Translations under genes and position numbers: made by a program
From: Carposina sasakii
Taxonomy: Eukaryota > Arthropoda > Insecta > Lepidoptera > Carposinidae
Direction: 5' to 3'
DNA: 64,000 nucleotides
Assembly (NCBI GenBank): GCA_014607495.2
Contig: CP053152.1
Coordinates: 14,677,899-14,741,898, forward strand
In this document: positions 1-10,797 of the stretch, piece after piece
Layout of the letters: every line of letters starts with the position of its first letter
How positions within the stretch are numbered: the first letter of the stretch is position 1
The notes under the pieces: generated by a model
What the model was told of the DNA's origin: nothing
Seen by the model: only the letters and a program-made list of their open reading frames with translations
Database searches by the model: none

Positions 1-1531
1 TTGGAAAGATTCCACTAGCCAGGGATCTATTGTAAATGTGAAGGAGCGGTGTGAGCAGACCAGTAGTACATGCTTTGACGAATACTGGCGGTATTCCATC
101 AGGACCAGCACCCTTCGAAGCATCCAACCCTTCTAGCCTCTTACGAAGTTCATCTCGAGATATTTGAATCACCGACAGGCAACTGCTCCCAATGCTTATC
201 AAATCTGCACAACCCGTCCAACCATCAGATACTCCATTCGTACTGTCTGAATACACAGCAGCAAAGTATTGGGCAAATAAGCTACATACCTCTTCAACAT
301 TATTGGTAGTAACGGTTCCGTTCGTAATTGTGGATGGGTACTTACCTTTTCCTTCACGCTTGGACTTTATGTAAGACCAAAAATGCCTAGGATTGCGTAC
401 AATGTTATATTCAACTCTATTGATAAACGTCCTATAACAGTGTCTGGACAGTCGATCACAACGCTGTTTGAGTAGTTTATAAGATATGTCGTCCAAAGGG
501 TTTCCGAATCGTTTATATTTTTTTCTATATTTTTCTTTCTCCCTAAGTAGTTTAATAAGTTGAAAACTAAACCACGGGGGAAATTTTTTGTTTTTAGGTT
601 TAAGTAATGGGACATATTTTTCTATAATAGCCCTGATTGTACTATAAAAACTTCGAACCATTGTGTTAACATCCTCTGCACCACTAAATATAAAGTCCCA
701 GTCTAGTTCCAGCAGTTGCGAATTTATTACTTCGTAATCAGCCTTGAAATAGTTTAGTCTAATACCACTGGAATTGACAGGTAACCTTTGAGTCATCTCA
801 ATTGACACACTTACGTCTAGCGCCGGATGAGTCGAGATCTCTTTCGTAAGAACGTCGAGAGCCCTAGTTACTGAGCAAAATTCCATGTCCGTTAGTATCA
901 AATCCAATGTACGACTTTTATCATTAAGAACTCGATTATACTGTTTTAAATTATTGATGGAACAGAAGTCCATGAAATCTTTGCCTAAGCCCCCAACACC
1001 CTGCTGTGTACTGTCATCGAGAACAAACCTCCAATCGATCATTTTTAAGTTAAAATCTCCAGCGATAAATGAGAAGTCAAACTGCTCACATACTTGATTG
1101 TACTTATTCATATAACATTCCAAAATTTGGCGCCGAATGGGCGATGGTAAGTAGACAGCACTGATAGCTAACCGTCTTATTCTCCCTGACAGACATATAC
1201 TTATTTTTACCCATAAGTCTTCGCACGCAGTCTCCCACTCATATACTCTAGTCGACTCAATTTTTTTTGAAACTGCTATCAGAACTCCCCCTCCTTCCAA
1301 ATCTGCATGAAACCCCGTTGACTGCCTATCCCTTCTATACACTACATATCTGTCATCAAACAATTCATGACTGGAGACTCTATCATTGAGCCAAGTCTCA
1401 GTTAAGACTATGATATCGTAATTACAACAGCAGAGGTTTTGATAAAATGTGATGGTCTTGGTTCTCAACCCTTGAGAATTTTGATAGTAAATGCTTAGAG
1501 ACTCGAATTTTAATATAAAGGTATATAATAA
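1..1531 (-). CDS. LINE ORF2, endonuclease plus start of reverse transcriptase (partial)
   Basis: Read on the minus strand, one frame stays open from a stop at 1532-1534 to the window edge, about 510 codons, and is cut off there. The N-terminal part has the layout of an APE-type endonuclease: YYQNSQGLRTK near the start, TETWLNDR, then AGDFNLKMIDW in the middle and LDLILTD before the linker. It continues into the first RT motif, GAGPDGIPPVFVK. These mark a non-LTR retrotransposon of the jockey/CR1 group; the enzyme nicks target DNA and reverse-transcribes the element RNA. I saw no stop or frameshift. There is no in-frame ATG before the endonuclease begins; the first Met is about residue 165. 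ORF1 lies 35 nt upstream on the same strand. The clade within jockey/CR1 is uncertain. Confidence 0.88.
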
Positions 1532-1566
1532 CTAATCACAAAAATATTTTTATTAATCTAACTTAT

Positions 1567-2625
1567 CTAATCCTTAACTAACATGTCCAGTAATCCTTTG
1601 TCCTTAATCCATTTGCATTCGGAATTCTCATTTTTGCGGACAAATACTCGCCCATGCCGCACCCAGACGTATTTATACCCTTTTTCTTTAGCAAATGATC
1701 TCGTAGCAGCATGCAGGGCCTTGATCGCAGGGGACAGATGTTCCACTACATAAACAGGGATCTTTTTACCGCCAAGTCCAAGATGAGAAGTGTTAACTCT
1801 ATCATTAGGATGTGCCTTGTTAAATTTTATTGTTGATGCCAGAAAATTATCTCTAAAACTCTGAGAGGAGAACTGGACTACAGTCGAACGGGGCCGCTCA
1901 CCAGAGCGGTCGACCTTCGCTATTCTCGTACAACGTATGACATTATTGTTTGAAATGGGGCAATTAATGATTTTGCCAAGTTGCGTAACCATTTCCATTA
2001 GGTTCTCATTTCTTCCCTCCGGTATACACTGAATTTCAACATTTGCGGATCTTGAATGTTGCTCGAGTAGGTTAATGCGACCATTTAATGCAGATATGGA
2101 TGATTGTACAGCACTGTTATCCTCTTGCAGAACTTTAATTCTCTCCTTAGTAACTTTATGCTCGCTCAATAGATCTTCGTACTGACTGCTAATAAAATTC
2201 ATGGAATCCTTAACATTGCTCAATTCCTCCTTGATGGATCTTAATTCAGTATTGAGTAGCATTGTCATCGATTGAGTTAGCTTCGAAACTAGGCCACCGA
2301 TTTCTTTTTGGATTATGGCCTGAACTTCGTCCCGTGTGGCTGCCATCGCCCCTGAAGACATTGGCGGGGAGTTTGTTGCCTGACGCTTGTTGGGTCTTCC
2401 AGAAACATTTCCCTTTCCTGCTAATCTTATGGGTGTATCATCTTTTTTCCCTTTTTTAGGAGTGCACTGTAGGCAATTCCACTGCTGATCCGGATCACCC
2501 ATCACATTGGAATCGGTTGGGGATAAACAGGTGTAATGAAAGAACTTCCCACATGTTGAGCATTTTATAAACTCGTCGGTTTCAGATCCCATTAGGCAAC
2601 AGCCCCAATTCCTTTCATCAGACAT
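1567..2625 (-). CDS. LINE ORF1 protein: PHD-type zinc finger, coiled coil, Baculo_FP-like C-terminus
   Basis: This is a 352-residue protein starting at MSDERNWGCC. The frame is open 14 codons further upstream (to 2667), but that extension is hydrophobic and less likely to be used. Residues about 9-56 form a PHD-like finger with paired Cys, a central HYTC and a final WNCLQC. A Lys/Arg-rich stretch and a heptad-rich segment (about 120-200) follow. The C-terminal half, from LEQHSRSANVEI through a basic VWVRHGRVFVRK segment, resembles the baculovirus FP/25K family domain common in lepidopteran LINE ORF1 proteins. Known role of the family: RNA binding and ribonucleoprotein assembly for retrotransposition. 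It is uninterrupted and directly precedes ORF2, so the element looks young. Confidence 0.85.
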   Translation of the reverse strand: MSDERNWGCCLMGSETDEFIKCSTCGKFFHYTCLSPTDSNVMGDPDQQWNCLQCTPKKGKKDDTPIRLAGKGNVSGRPNKRQATNSPPMSSGAMAATRDEVQAIIQKEIGGLVSKLTQSMTMLLNTELRSIKEELSNVKDSMNFISSQYEDLLSEHKVTKERIKVLQEDNSAVQSSISALNGRINLLEQHSRSANVEIQCIPEGRNENLMEMVTQLGKIINCPISNNNVIRCTRIAKVDRSGERPRSTVVQFSSQSFRDNFLASTIKFNKAHPNDRVNTSHLGLGGKKIPVYVVEHLSPAIKALHAATRSFAKEKGYKYVWVRHGRVFVRKNENSECKWIKDKGLLDMLVKD

Positions 2626-2910
2626 GATCAAGCAGAAGCATAAAGCAATAAAATAAAAAAAAAACAATAAATAAGTTAAAAATAACTAAATTCAAAAAAC
2701 TGTCCACGCCAAGGATAGAACCCAGGAACTCCTAAGTTAACGCATAGGCTCTCTGACACAATCGAGTAATGAAGCTCGATGTTTAACTGCGAAAATATAA
2801 ACCACAACAAGCAGTGAGGCGGAGCTCGCTCGATGGGCGGGGCATACGCGTGATTCACAGCGCACACGTACGGGGCACTGACCGCTTGCGCACGGTTATC
2901 GAGCATAAAG
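2626..2910 (-). promoter_or_regulatory. Probable 5' UTR/internal promoter of the LINE
   Basis: This non-coding stretch lies directly upstream of ORF1. Positions 2810-2905 are CpG-rich in an otherwise AT-rich area, and the sequence changes character near 2905, which may be the 5' end of the element. LINEs of this group carry internal promoters in such leaders. The 5' end and promoter function are inferred. Confidence 0.4.
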
Positions 2911-4520
2911 ACTGGACACTTTTAAATTTTTATATTCTTAACTGTGTCGTTAACTTATTTACACAGATTTTGAGCAATACAGCACTAAATGTATTTCAAA
3001 GTTAAACCAGGACAACAAGCACACTTCACACTTTGTTTTAGTATACAAATTTCCACCAAAATTGATCAATAAACTATTTTTTTGAAACTGTTTCTACGGA
3101 GCGTTAAAATATACTGTTTACGGTTCAATGGTCGGAGCCGAGATGATCAGTTTCAGGTAAATCGAAATGCTAGTGAGACCTTTCATAAATGTAACTACAA
3201 CTAAAGAAGATAACTGTATAACATACAGAAAGAGATTTCGTTAACTACATAGACAAGTAGGTACAGTAAAGAAATTCTAAGATGTTCAAACGAAAAATTC
3301 AAATGGATCACAAGGAAGCGAGGAAACTCTCTTCGGTGAAATGTTTCAAAATTAAACTTTTGAAGCTAAAACAAGTTTTTCGAGCTAACTGAGTACACTG
3401 TGATAAAAGACGTTTTCACTAACTAGACTCGGCTGGAAACTTTGTTCCCGGAGTTGGAGACAAATGGAAAGTATTTGTATTTGAAAAATAGAATGAATAT
3501 TTCAGGTCTTCCATATTGGATTGAAAGCAAAAGATAATTAGCTGCAGTACATCATTATTTATGGGGCAAAAGTAGACTAGAACTCACTGATACTGTGGAC
3601 ACCATTGGCACTCTTTTAGTTTTTTTACAAGCTTTTATTTAACTTGCAATGTAAGTTTGTTCGGGTGAAATCTTACAACTCATTTTTAAGGCACTTGCCC
3701 TCAACCGATTGGGCTGAAATTTGGTGAGCACGTTCAGTTCGGATGACAATGCATGATTAACAGTGTGACGTCATTCTAAATCCAACATGGCGGCATACCC
3801 ACAATGGCGGACCAATAATTTTTAATGCATTCCTACAATATGGGTATCAAATTAAAGGGCTAGCTGAGAGTAACTCGAAAATTAGGTAAAAAAACCTTTT
3901 TAAAAACAAGCTTTTATTTAAATGCGCTAAAAAGAAAAAATAAACTTTTACACTAAAACTTTTACTGTTAATTTATAACGTCATTTTAAATTTAATACAT
4001 TTGACACAATTTATATGTTATAAAAGCTTGTCGCGACATTTAAGTACTCGTATTTACGTTCTTACTTTTAAATGTTTATTAACTTACCTACATAGTTCTA
4101 ATTCTAAATTAAAAGTTTTGAAATGCGAGATAGACAGGCAATAAAATATAGATGGAAATGGTGAAGAGAAATTTTAAACGCTTTTACAATTTAGTGTTTG
4201 CCACCACGAAGCCAACTTAAAAACTTTATCGTTTCTAAATTCATAAAAAGAACATAAAAAGTCTGAACGTTCCGAAATATTATAGAAGTTGTAAAAAATA
4301 TATTTGCTCAGCGGTGATTCCTCTAAAGCGGTTTTTCCTAAACTGGAGTTCGTAGATCCCTAAGGGTTCGCGCGAGCATATCCCAAAGGGTCTGGGGTGA
4401 ATCTCAATATCGAAATATATATTTTTTAAGTTTAGATGCGTTATATATAACGTCTTAAATAGTTTGTTATCTTTGAACAATTCTTCACGACCTGAAGACT
4501 AAAATGCCTTTATTTAATAG
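2911..4520. other. Non-coding AT-rich DNA with a short dispersed repeat
   Basis: No supported gene. At 3620-3925 the phrase aagcttttattta occurs twice, around a segment reading like a common insect repeat (aaccgattgggctgaaattt). It ends in low-complexity DNA. The open frame at 4280-4480 shows no domain. Confidence 0.5.
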
Positions 4521-4850
4521 AATGATGATCTCCGATCGGCCAGGCGACCAATCTCTACGGAGATTGGCCAGGTACGCAGGAGATATTATAGTGCACAAGT
4601 TTGTGCGCAAACGCAGATGCACTCTCTATTCCGTTACTCTCATAGTCCGATGGGACGGAAAGCCGACACGACCGAAGAGAGATCAGGCGCAGGACCGACG
4701 GTTTTACGTGCTTGCCGAGGCACGAGCTGAGTGACAATTTTGCAAGATTAAAATCTGTACATTAAATAAATTCATTGGTACAGGCCAGTGACTGGGATCG
4801 AACTTACGCCTCCCGGCGGTGCACGTCTTAACCACTGGGCTATCACCGCT
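4521..4850 (-). repeat. tRNA-derived SINE, family A
   Basis: The head is at 4850 on the minus strand, with an A-box-like tagcccagtggttaag and a B-box-like gttcgatccc. A body of about 230 bp follows, then a short (ATC)n-like tail. Family A also occurs at 13449-13800, 35091-35440 and 46852-47145. Peptides of about 60 aa read through these copies are by-products. Confidence 0.85.
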
Positions 4851-5223
4851 ATTAATAGAATATATTAATAATATATATTAATAGAATATTTGCGTTTAAA
4901 ATCAACTTCAAATAGAATGAAAGATTTATATAATAGAGGTAAGATTTACGTTATCAGTCCTAACAATATTGAAGTCGACAACAATATGCTTCAAGTTTAC
5001 CAAATCATCCGTTTGCAATCTATTCAAAACTTTTACATAAATTTGGAACAAGTAATCGAAAGTTTTGGAACTGAGTAGATTAAACTCTTTGTTGGATTCC
5101 AGAAAGCGCCTGGAACTGATTAGGACAAATCTTTGACTTATGGATTCTAATATTTGATTTATTTCCCAATGATAGGAAGAGGGTCCGTGAGATCGGTGTA
5201 ATTTACACCCCGTAATAAAATTT
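4851..5223. other. AT-rich spacer without a recognised gene
   Basis: Short ATATTA runs and unique-looking sequence. The 143-aa minus-strand frame at 4926-5357 crosses into a repeat and has no recognisable motif. Confidence 0.5.
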
Positions 5224-5488
5224 CTTCTATGCTGCTCTGGAAGTGAAAAAAAAAAGTATAATACTACAGCTGCTTCTCCTCCCGGGCATACTGTACAAGT
5301 CAGTAGAGGGACAAGAGGGTCTTGGTGTTTTGTAGGCGAGGGGTGACCACCTGTCACTACTAACCGAATTTGTTCATCTCAACTATACCCTCAAAATTGG
5401 TCAGAAGTGGCACCATGTGGTTCTATCGGCCCTTGGTGCTCTACCTACCCCGTAAGGGATAAAGGCGTGATTATATGTATGTATGTAA
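5224..5488 (+). repeat. Lepidopteran short repeat, family D, with (TATG)n tail
   Basis: Begins ttcttctatgctgctct, contains cccgggcatactgtacaag and a 'ggtcagaagtggcaccatg' core, and ends in gcgtgattatatgtatgtatg. Other copies: 6263-6490 (-), 6598-6716 (+, 3' part), 22719-22986 (+), 39237-39330 (+, 3' part), 52125-52258 (-), 57961-58205 (+). A SINE or LINE 3'-end origin is likely but unproven. Confidence 0.8.
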
Positions 5489-5544
5489 TACAATAACTTG
5501 ATTCATTTTTCAGTTTGCTAGTACGGAATAAATCGTTTTTGAAT

Positions 5545-5772
5545 TGAAAGACGTACAAGAATTCAGCAAAAAAACATTACTGAATCCCAACTAATATTAA
5601 AAATACAGAAGTATGTTTGTTACCTCTTTACGCTTTATTTACTCAACCAATATTCTTAATAGTTTTCTTTCATACATATCATTGGCACAGAGAAGGACAT
5701 AGACATACATTCTGTCTCCATAGGCTTCATTCCACGCGGACGAAGTCGCAGGCTAGTTAGCTAGCTAGTTCA
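5545..5772 (+). repeat. Helitron-like/Lep1-type dispersed repeat
   Basis: Starts near 'ccaactaatattaaaaatac', contains 'tgtttgttacctctttacgc', and ends in gcggacgaagtcgcaggctag, the 3' signature of a very common lepidopteran repeat attributed to Helitron-type elements. Related pieces lie at 8300-8815, 15466-15655, 32468-32942, 35640-35880, 37150-37265, 37875-38096, 56230-56475 and 58915-59995. Confidence 0.6.
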
Positions 5773-5846
5773 ATATAAGTTTTTTTTTTTATAAAAAAGG
5801 CAATATGAAAAATGTTAGATCACCATTCGTTGGCATGAACACTGAC

Positions 5847-5995
5847 CTTCTGCGTGTTGACCTCCCGAGTGGAAATGCCCATCTTCTCGTGATGCCGAAG
5901 CTGTACTGGGTAGATGATCTGATAGTAGTGGGCACCGATGTTGCGGACCAGCTCCTGGTTTTGTCTGAATTCCCGGAGCAGCCTTTCCACTTCTC
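5847..5995 (-). CDS. ADAM-family gene (mind-meld/ADAM11-22-23-like), prodomain exon A
   Basis: Minus-strand exon of 149 nt. The acceptor is ttttttccag and the donor is aag|gtcagt. It starts with two bases completing a split codon, then has 49 codons with no stop. The peptide includes LLREFRQNQELVRNIG, HYYQIIYPVQL and HHEKMGISTREV, which read as the N-terminal part of an ADAM prodomain; the closest match I know is the mind-meld/ADAM22 branch (membrane-anchored adhesion proteins, often without protease activity). It fits exon C (41294-41344) upstream: C ends with 1 nt and A starts with 2 nt. It ends on a codon boundary, matching the start of exon B (51823-51902). The rest of the gene is not in view. 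ADAM identity is firm; the exact member is less so. Confidence 0.85.
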
Positions 5996-6262
5996 CTGGA
6001 AAAAATAAAGAATTTGATGAATATCAACGAAGCAGAAATGTTATGTTATACTTGAAGCGTACTAAATGGAAATCTATGCTTAAACATTCTTATATAACAA
6101 AGGCGATATGTTTTGATTTTTTGAAAAATCTTCTAATTATTTTTTGAAGAATTCCCATCCTAATTCTTTTCAATCGGCTATATAAAAAGTCTCTGTAGAA
6201 AATAATCAATGATGACTCAGATAACCAAGGCTCCATATACCTATAAGAAGACGTAGGTAATA

Positions 6263-6490
6263 CATACATACATATAATCACGCCTGCCTTTATCCCTTAT
6301 GGGGTAGGCAGAGCACCAAGGGCCGACAGAACCACATGGTGCCACTTCTGACCAATTTTGAGGGTATAGTTGAGATGTACAAGTTCGGTTAGTAGTAACA
6401 GGTGGTCAGCCCATCGCCTACAAAACACCAAGACCCTCTTGTCCCTCTACTGACTTGTACAGTATGCCCGGGAAGAGCATAGTATTTTAA
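6263..6490 (-). repeat. Family D repeat, minus orientation
   Basis: Reverse complement of the copy at 5224-5488: begins with the catacatacatataatcacg end and runs back through cccgggaagagcat. Confidence 0.8.
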
Positions 6491-6597
6491 AGTAATTCTG
6501 TGTTAAAATTATAGAAGTACTATCTTCGTAGATGCAGGTATATTGCAAGAGATAAATAAATATGCCACTTATTATCTATGTCATCTCTTTACTTACT

Positions 6598-6716
6598 TGT
6601 ACATCTGAACTTTACCCTCAAAATAGGTCAGAAGTGGCACCATGTGGTTCTGTCGGCCCTTGGTGCTCTGCCTACCCCGTAAGGGATAAAGGCGTGATTA
6701 TATGTATGTATGTATG
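6598..6716 (+). repeat. Family D repeat, 3' part only
   Basis: Only the last about 115 bp are present, from acatctgaactttaccctc to the (TATG)n tail, consistent with a 5'-truncated copy. Confidence 0.75.
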
Positions 6717-6843
6717 TACTATTAATTGATTGCCTGACATCATAATATGTGTATGCGCTTTATTTCCATGATGTATTCCAAATAAATATAGATCCTAATT
6801 TGATTATTTGCATGGTAACTCCTCAGTACCACTTGACAACTGT

Positions 6844-6959
6844 GGGGTAAGCACGAACCTTTTTACGCGGCGTAACGCTAGCGACTCGCTAGCAAAATTT
6901 ATGTGATTTGACAGTTGGACGATAGCGTTACGGACTATCGATAGGTTCGTGCTTACCCC
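6844..6959. mobile_element. 116-bp MITE with 16-bp terminal inverted repeats, family E
   Basis: Starts ggggtaagcacgaacc and ends with its reverse complement ggttcgtgcttacccc. The same element occurs in the opposite orientation at 26625-26739, with a matching interior (gacagttggacgatagcgtt). Too short to code; a non-autonomous DNA transposon is inferred. No clear target duplication was found. Confidence 0.8.
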
Positions 6960-7497
6960 TTTGGCTTCTACAAATCATCAGTAAAAAAACAAGGTTAGTG
7001 ATTTTCTGAAGAAGTCTTGCATTAGAAAAATCTACAGCCTAATAATAAGTCTAGCACCTCTATTCCTATTTTTGCACTAAACCATACTTCCGGCAACTGA
7101 ACTGCAGAAACGGCCACAATCACTTTTCTATATAAATGTTAATCTAACCATCTGTTCGGCTCGAGGGGCACTTATAGTCTAAATGAGTTTCAATCTAGCC
7201 AGCTATTGTTCGGTTTAAGGCGTCGTAAAGCGCTTTACGTCCACTATGTTTCAAAGAACCGGTTATTACTGGCAGATGCAATTCTGAACCGGTTTCTACT
7301 AGTTTCGAGGCTGGGATCTTTGAAAAAGGGATTTGTCTTAGTTTGTCTTAAGGAAATGTTGAAAATATATTATAGACGCGCTTCTATTTAATAAACATTA
7401 AAAATACCGCATTTAAATGTAGGTACTTTGTATTTTTTTATGTGAAAGGTGTAACGTGATGTGAAATTGCGTGCGTTTGTAATGTGAAAGGTAACAC
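6960..7497. other. No recognised gene or repeat
   Basis: Ordinary AT-rich intronic sequence. The 61-aa frame at 7206-7391 has no motif. Confidence 0.45.
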
Positions 7498-8153
7498 CAT
7501 AGAGGTTTTTTTTTTTAGTTTATCCCAAAGGAAAGGCAAGGGAAATAAAGCCCATACAGCTTAATCATTGTCTAGTAACATGAATTCATGATGGATGATA
7601 ATGATGATGAATGGAAACGTCGGAAAAATCTTCAAGAACGAGTTTAAAATTAGTAAAAATCTAAAATTATTGCAGAAACAACTTACATGAGCCCATGAAG
7701 AGATCGTATTCCGACTAAAGTTTTACTCAGCTTACCTGCATATAAAACCATGCACACGCACTAGATTCACATAACAAGTAAACAAAATATTACTTATCTA
7801 CCAGAAAACATCACTTGCAAGCCATTTACAAATAAATTTTGATTTTCACAAGAATATTACACCCGCTCCCTTCCAGCCTTTCCCGCCGAATCCCATAGAG
7901 GAATAAGATGTAGACATAGAGTGCTAATGTCATACTGACAGTTTCGATGCACCATTAGACTTTTCGGTGCCTCACAGTCCAGTCCTTGACACTTAGATTG
8001 CATTACTATACTTTACAATACATTCGTAATGTAGTACATTACTATACATTACACAAGTGTCAAGGACTGGAATTGTGAGGCACCGAAAAGTCTAATGGTG
8101 CATCGAAACAGTTAGTATGACATTAGCACTCTATGACATGTTATTCCTATATG
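7498..8153. mobile_element. Foldback MITE, family F, split by a retroposon
   Basis: The ends are catagaggaataag on the left and a mirrored ttattcctatatg on the right, with arms of about 110 bp that can pair (gatgcaccattagacttttc against its complement near 8090). A second copy, 30295-30567, has the same arms and is uninterrupted. Here the first 8 bp (7498-7505) are separated from the rest (7894-8153) by a 387-bp retroposon. The outer flanks gtaacac/ccaacac look like a decayed 7-bp target duplication; the second copy has an exact one, CCTTTGT. Confidence 0.75.
7506..7892 (-). mobile_element. Short retroposon, family N, poly(A)-tailed, inserted in a MITE
   Basis: Minus-orientation element: on the plus strand it starts with a T-run (the poly(A) tail) and ends gccgaatc, so its 5' end reads gattcggcggg. 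It is flanked by CCATAGAGG at 7497-7505 and 7893-7901, a 9-bp target duplication. A close copy lies at 48251-48644. No reading frame or clear pol III promoter was seen; a SINE or truncated LINE is inferred. Confidence 0.7.
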
Positions 8154-8299
8154 CCAACACTAACCAGCATAAACCGTACTGGGCAAGAGATAGATACATA
8201 GATATAATAACAATTAATGTATAACGTCACTTCTAGCTTCTTAATAGCATTCTCTATTTAATTAGTCAGCGTAGTTTTATAAACAATAGCGGACCCGAC

Positions 8300-8815
8300 A
8301 GACGTTGCCCTGCTTTTGAACTAACGTCACTCAATTTGATTTGCCTTCCCGGAATCTCTTTACTAATATTCGAACTTTCAAATTTCGAACAAATTTTTTG
8401 TATGGAAGTATAGAAAAGGGTTGTTTTTAGACTTTTTTAACGCATTTTTTAAAATTTTCTTTCCATCCCTGTACTTCAAGGAATACGCTAAAAAAAGAAT
8501 TAGCGAAATTGGTTCAGTCGTCCTCGAGATCCGCGCTTACCAACTCCGTCCGTGTGGACCACAGAAAAAACAAAATGTCGAAATTATCCGTTTCCGTTAA
8601 GTGGGACCTGTCACAATATATTTCTGAAAACTGCATCGAATTCGATTCAGCCGTTTCTGAGATTAGCGTGCACAAACGCACAGACAAACAGACAAAAATT
8701 TCAATTATCATTGTTTTGGGTACTATTGCGTTGATAAAGGTCTCCTATAATATTTTTTCTCATATATCTTCCATTTACAGACAGCGATCCGTTACGTTTT
8801 TATTATATGTATAGA
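8300..8815. repeat. Helitron-like dispersed repeat pieces
   Basis: Contains blocks typical of the common lepidopteran repeat: 'ccgtgtggaccacag', 'aaaatgtcgaaattatccg' and 'gtttctgagattagcgtgc'. The frames read through it (for example 101 aa at 8509-8814) are repeat-derived. Confidence 0.55.
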
Positions 8816-9514
8816 TTTGCAAGTAATCTTAAGCCTTAGCAAAGAGGAGGTAGTTCAAACACGTTACAAAACTTTATATTCCATAAATTTTTAACTTAAA
8901 AACTGCTTCTACTTTGGTAAGTTTTAAGGGGTTTTGTCTCTTGCTTTTTCGAGAGATTATATTCTTTGAAGTTTAATTTAGTTTCTGACATTTTATAATG
9001 TATGTGGATTTACTAAACTATTGCAGAGATATTACAGGCAACTATTTAACCTAATCTTGGTGGGATATATATTTAAATTTAAAAACGGCGGCTATTTAAC
9101 CAAGCAGCAACGAGCATGCCCGGGATTGGCAGGTCGATTAAACCAGCCAGTTGCTTGCTAACTTATCGACCAATCACGTGTAGGTAATGTTTGCATTCAA
9201 AGATTTTAGAATCTATGGGATACATACATACATTTTAATATAGTCACGCCCATTATCCAAAGGTTGGGCAAAATTGTGCAAATTACACACCCACTATGTG
9301 ATATTCAAGAAAATATTATATGGGTTGTAAGTTGTGGTAAGGACATCTATGAGAATGCTTTCATCATTTTGTTCAATTACAAGCAAGAATGTATTTTATT
9401 ATTTATACTTCTATAGTAATATTATAAAGAGGTAAATTTGATTGTTTGTTTGTTTGTTTATTTGCAGCGAATAGGCTCCGAAACTAATAGACCGATTTAA
9501 AAAGTTCTTTCACC
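8816..9514. other. Non-coding DNA with repeat scraps
   Basis: 9230-9320 holds an 'acatacatacattttaatatag..gttgggc..gtgcaaattacacac' repeat also seen at 12031-12125. 9390-9510 resembles a Helitron-like piece (tgtttgtttgtttatttgc). No gene. Confidence 0.5.
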
Positions 9515-9672
9515 GTTAGAATCCTTATTGGACCTGGATGAATGAATATATGCCCTGCGAGCTATGTGCCCTGCCCGTTGCCACTTTAGCTTGATGGACC
9601 GTTGAGCTATGTCGGTGATCTTTGTACGTCTGCGGATCTCCTCATTTCTTTCACGCAGAGCGATCCCGAGAG
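9515..9672 (-). pseudogene. Remnant of an RTE-like LINE reverse-transcriptase ORF
   Basis: A minus-strand frame reads RNEEIRRRTKITDIAQR and then LKWQRAGHIARR, a block close to the C-terminal end of RTE-type LINE polyproteins. The surrounding frame is not similar, so this is a short fragment of a dead element. Confidence 0.7.
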
Positions 9673-10533
9673 ACACTATATCTGTACTCGTATAAGTAGA
9701 TAATATAATACAGCTGCCAAAGAATACAGAGTTATTAACGTAACGTGTCACTCGCAAACTACCAGCTGAAAGGGCAGACTCAGAAGTGCCAATCAAACTT
9801 GTAATTAATTACTGTTCGATACCTAAAATTTTAAACTTCGATATCCAATAATCCTGTGGTTTTAAGGATTTCCCGCCAAATGGGAAAACTTGGAAGGTTT
9901 ATTGTGTAACTTTGATTATTGAAACTTTAACATGAAGGTCTAATATAGGTATAAAATCGAGGTACCAACCGAGTAGATTAATTATGATATACAACATACA
10001 TAGTATATAGGTATAAACAATTAGATATGGTGAAGGTGACTTTATGAGGCAGTTACACAAAAACTATGGCAAAATACAGAATGCATAAGTATGAATGCAA
10101 AAAACCACAGTTAATCCCGGGGGCCTAACGACTGTGAAGTATTAAAACTAATAAAAACAAGTCAGTTTATACAAGCATACCTTAACAGTGCCTTAATAGC
10201 AACATTAATACCAAAATAAGATGTAAACCACACTACTCTCAATATCAGAAAGCACAATACACGCTACAAGCCGGCGCGGCACGCCTCGCCAGTCAGCCCA
10301 CAATGAGCCGCTGTGCCCCAAATTGCAACTTCCTTACGCACCGCTTCACGACACACTGTGCTATGTGGCTCTGGTACCTTGGCACAGTATAATGGTACTT
10401 TTTCACAACCTCCATGGGCGCCATTTTGTGTAATGAAGGTTATGTTTCAATATTAAGTGGATGAGTTTTTCTTTGCGTGTCGTTAAGTATTTGTAGGTGC
10501 GTAAGCTTATTGCTTTAAAAACTTAACATTTAT
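9673..10533. other. No supported gene; GC-rich pocket at 10258-10440
   Basis: Mostly AT-rich. 10258-10440 is much richer in G+C and CpG, but I found no open frame of useful length or splice-bounded exon on either strand. It may be a conserved intronic element or an old repeat. Confidence 0.4.
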
Positions 10534-10640
10534 GTTAAATATTATTAAGAAAATGAAAAAACATTTCACCCGAGTAAGATTTGAACTCACGACCTCTCGC
10601 AAAGCGTGCTTTCGCTCTAACCAACTGAGCTATCGGGTCA
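10534..10640 (-). repeat. tRNA-like SINE, family B
   Basis: On the minus strand it reads gacccgatagctcagttgg, then gtgagttcaaatcttactc, an A/B-box pair like a tRNA head, followed by a short AT-rich body. The anticodon stem does not pair properly, so it is not a working tRNA gene. Other copies: 10798-10962, 48811-48884, 48934-49108, 51590-51693. Confidence 0.75.
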
Positions 10641-10797
10641 ATTAACTCGGATGACGAATTTTACCATCTCTTTTACATTACGTTTTTGCCAACTTTATTT
10701 TTTTCATTCCGATAGCTATACACTAGCTAAATCTCGGCAAACAAAGCTAAGTCCCTCAGCATAATGTTTTAATAATGAAACGATCAACAATATCCTA

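Noticed and set aside
367..615. 82-aa minus frame
   Set aside because: Out-of-phase reading of LINE ORF2, whose true frame is open across the region.
4926..5357. 143-aa minus frame
   Set aside because: About a third is the family D repeat read backwards; no domain in the rest.
5805..6008. 67-aa plus-strand frame at the ADAM exon
   Set aside because: It is the opposite-strand shadow of minus-strand exon A, which has splice sites and a family match.
10560..10640. A functional tRNA gene on the minus strand
   Set aside because: A- and B-box-like blocks are present, but the anticodon stem does not pair, the acceptor stem has a mismatch at its base, and the unit recurs with the same flanking body, as a SINE does.
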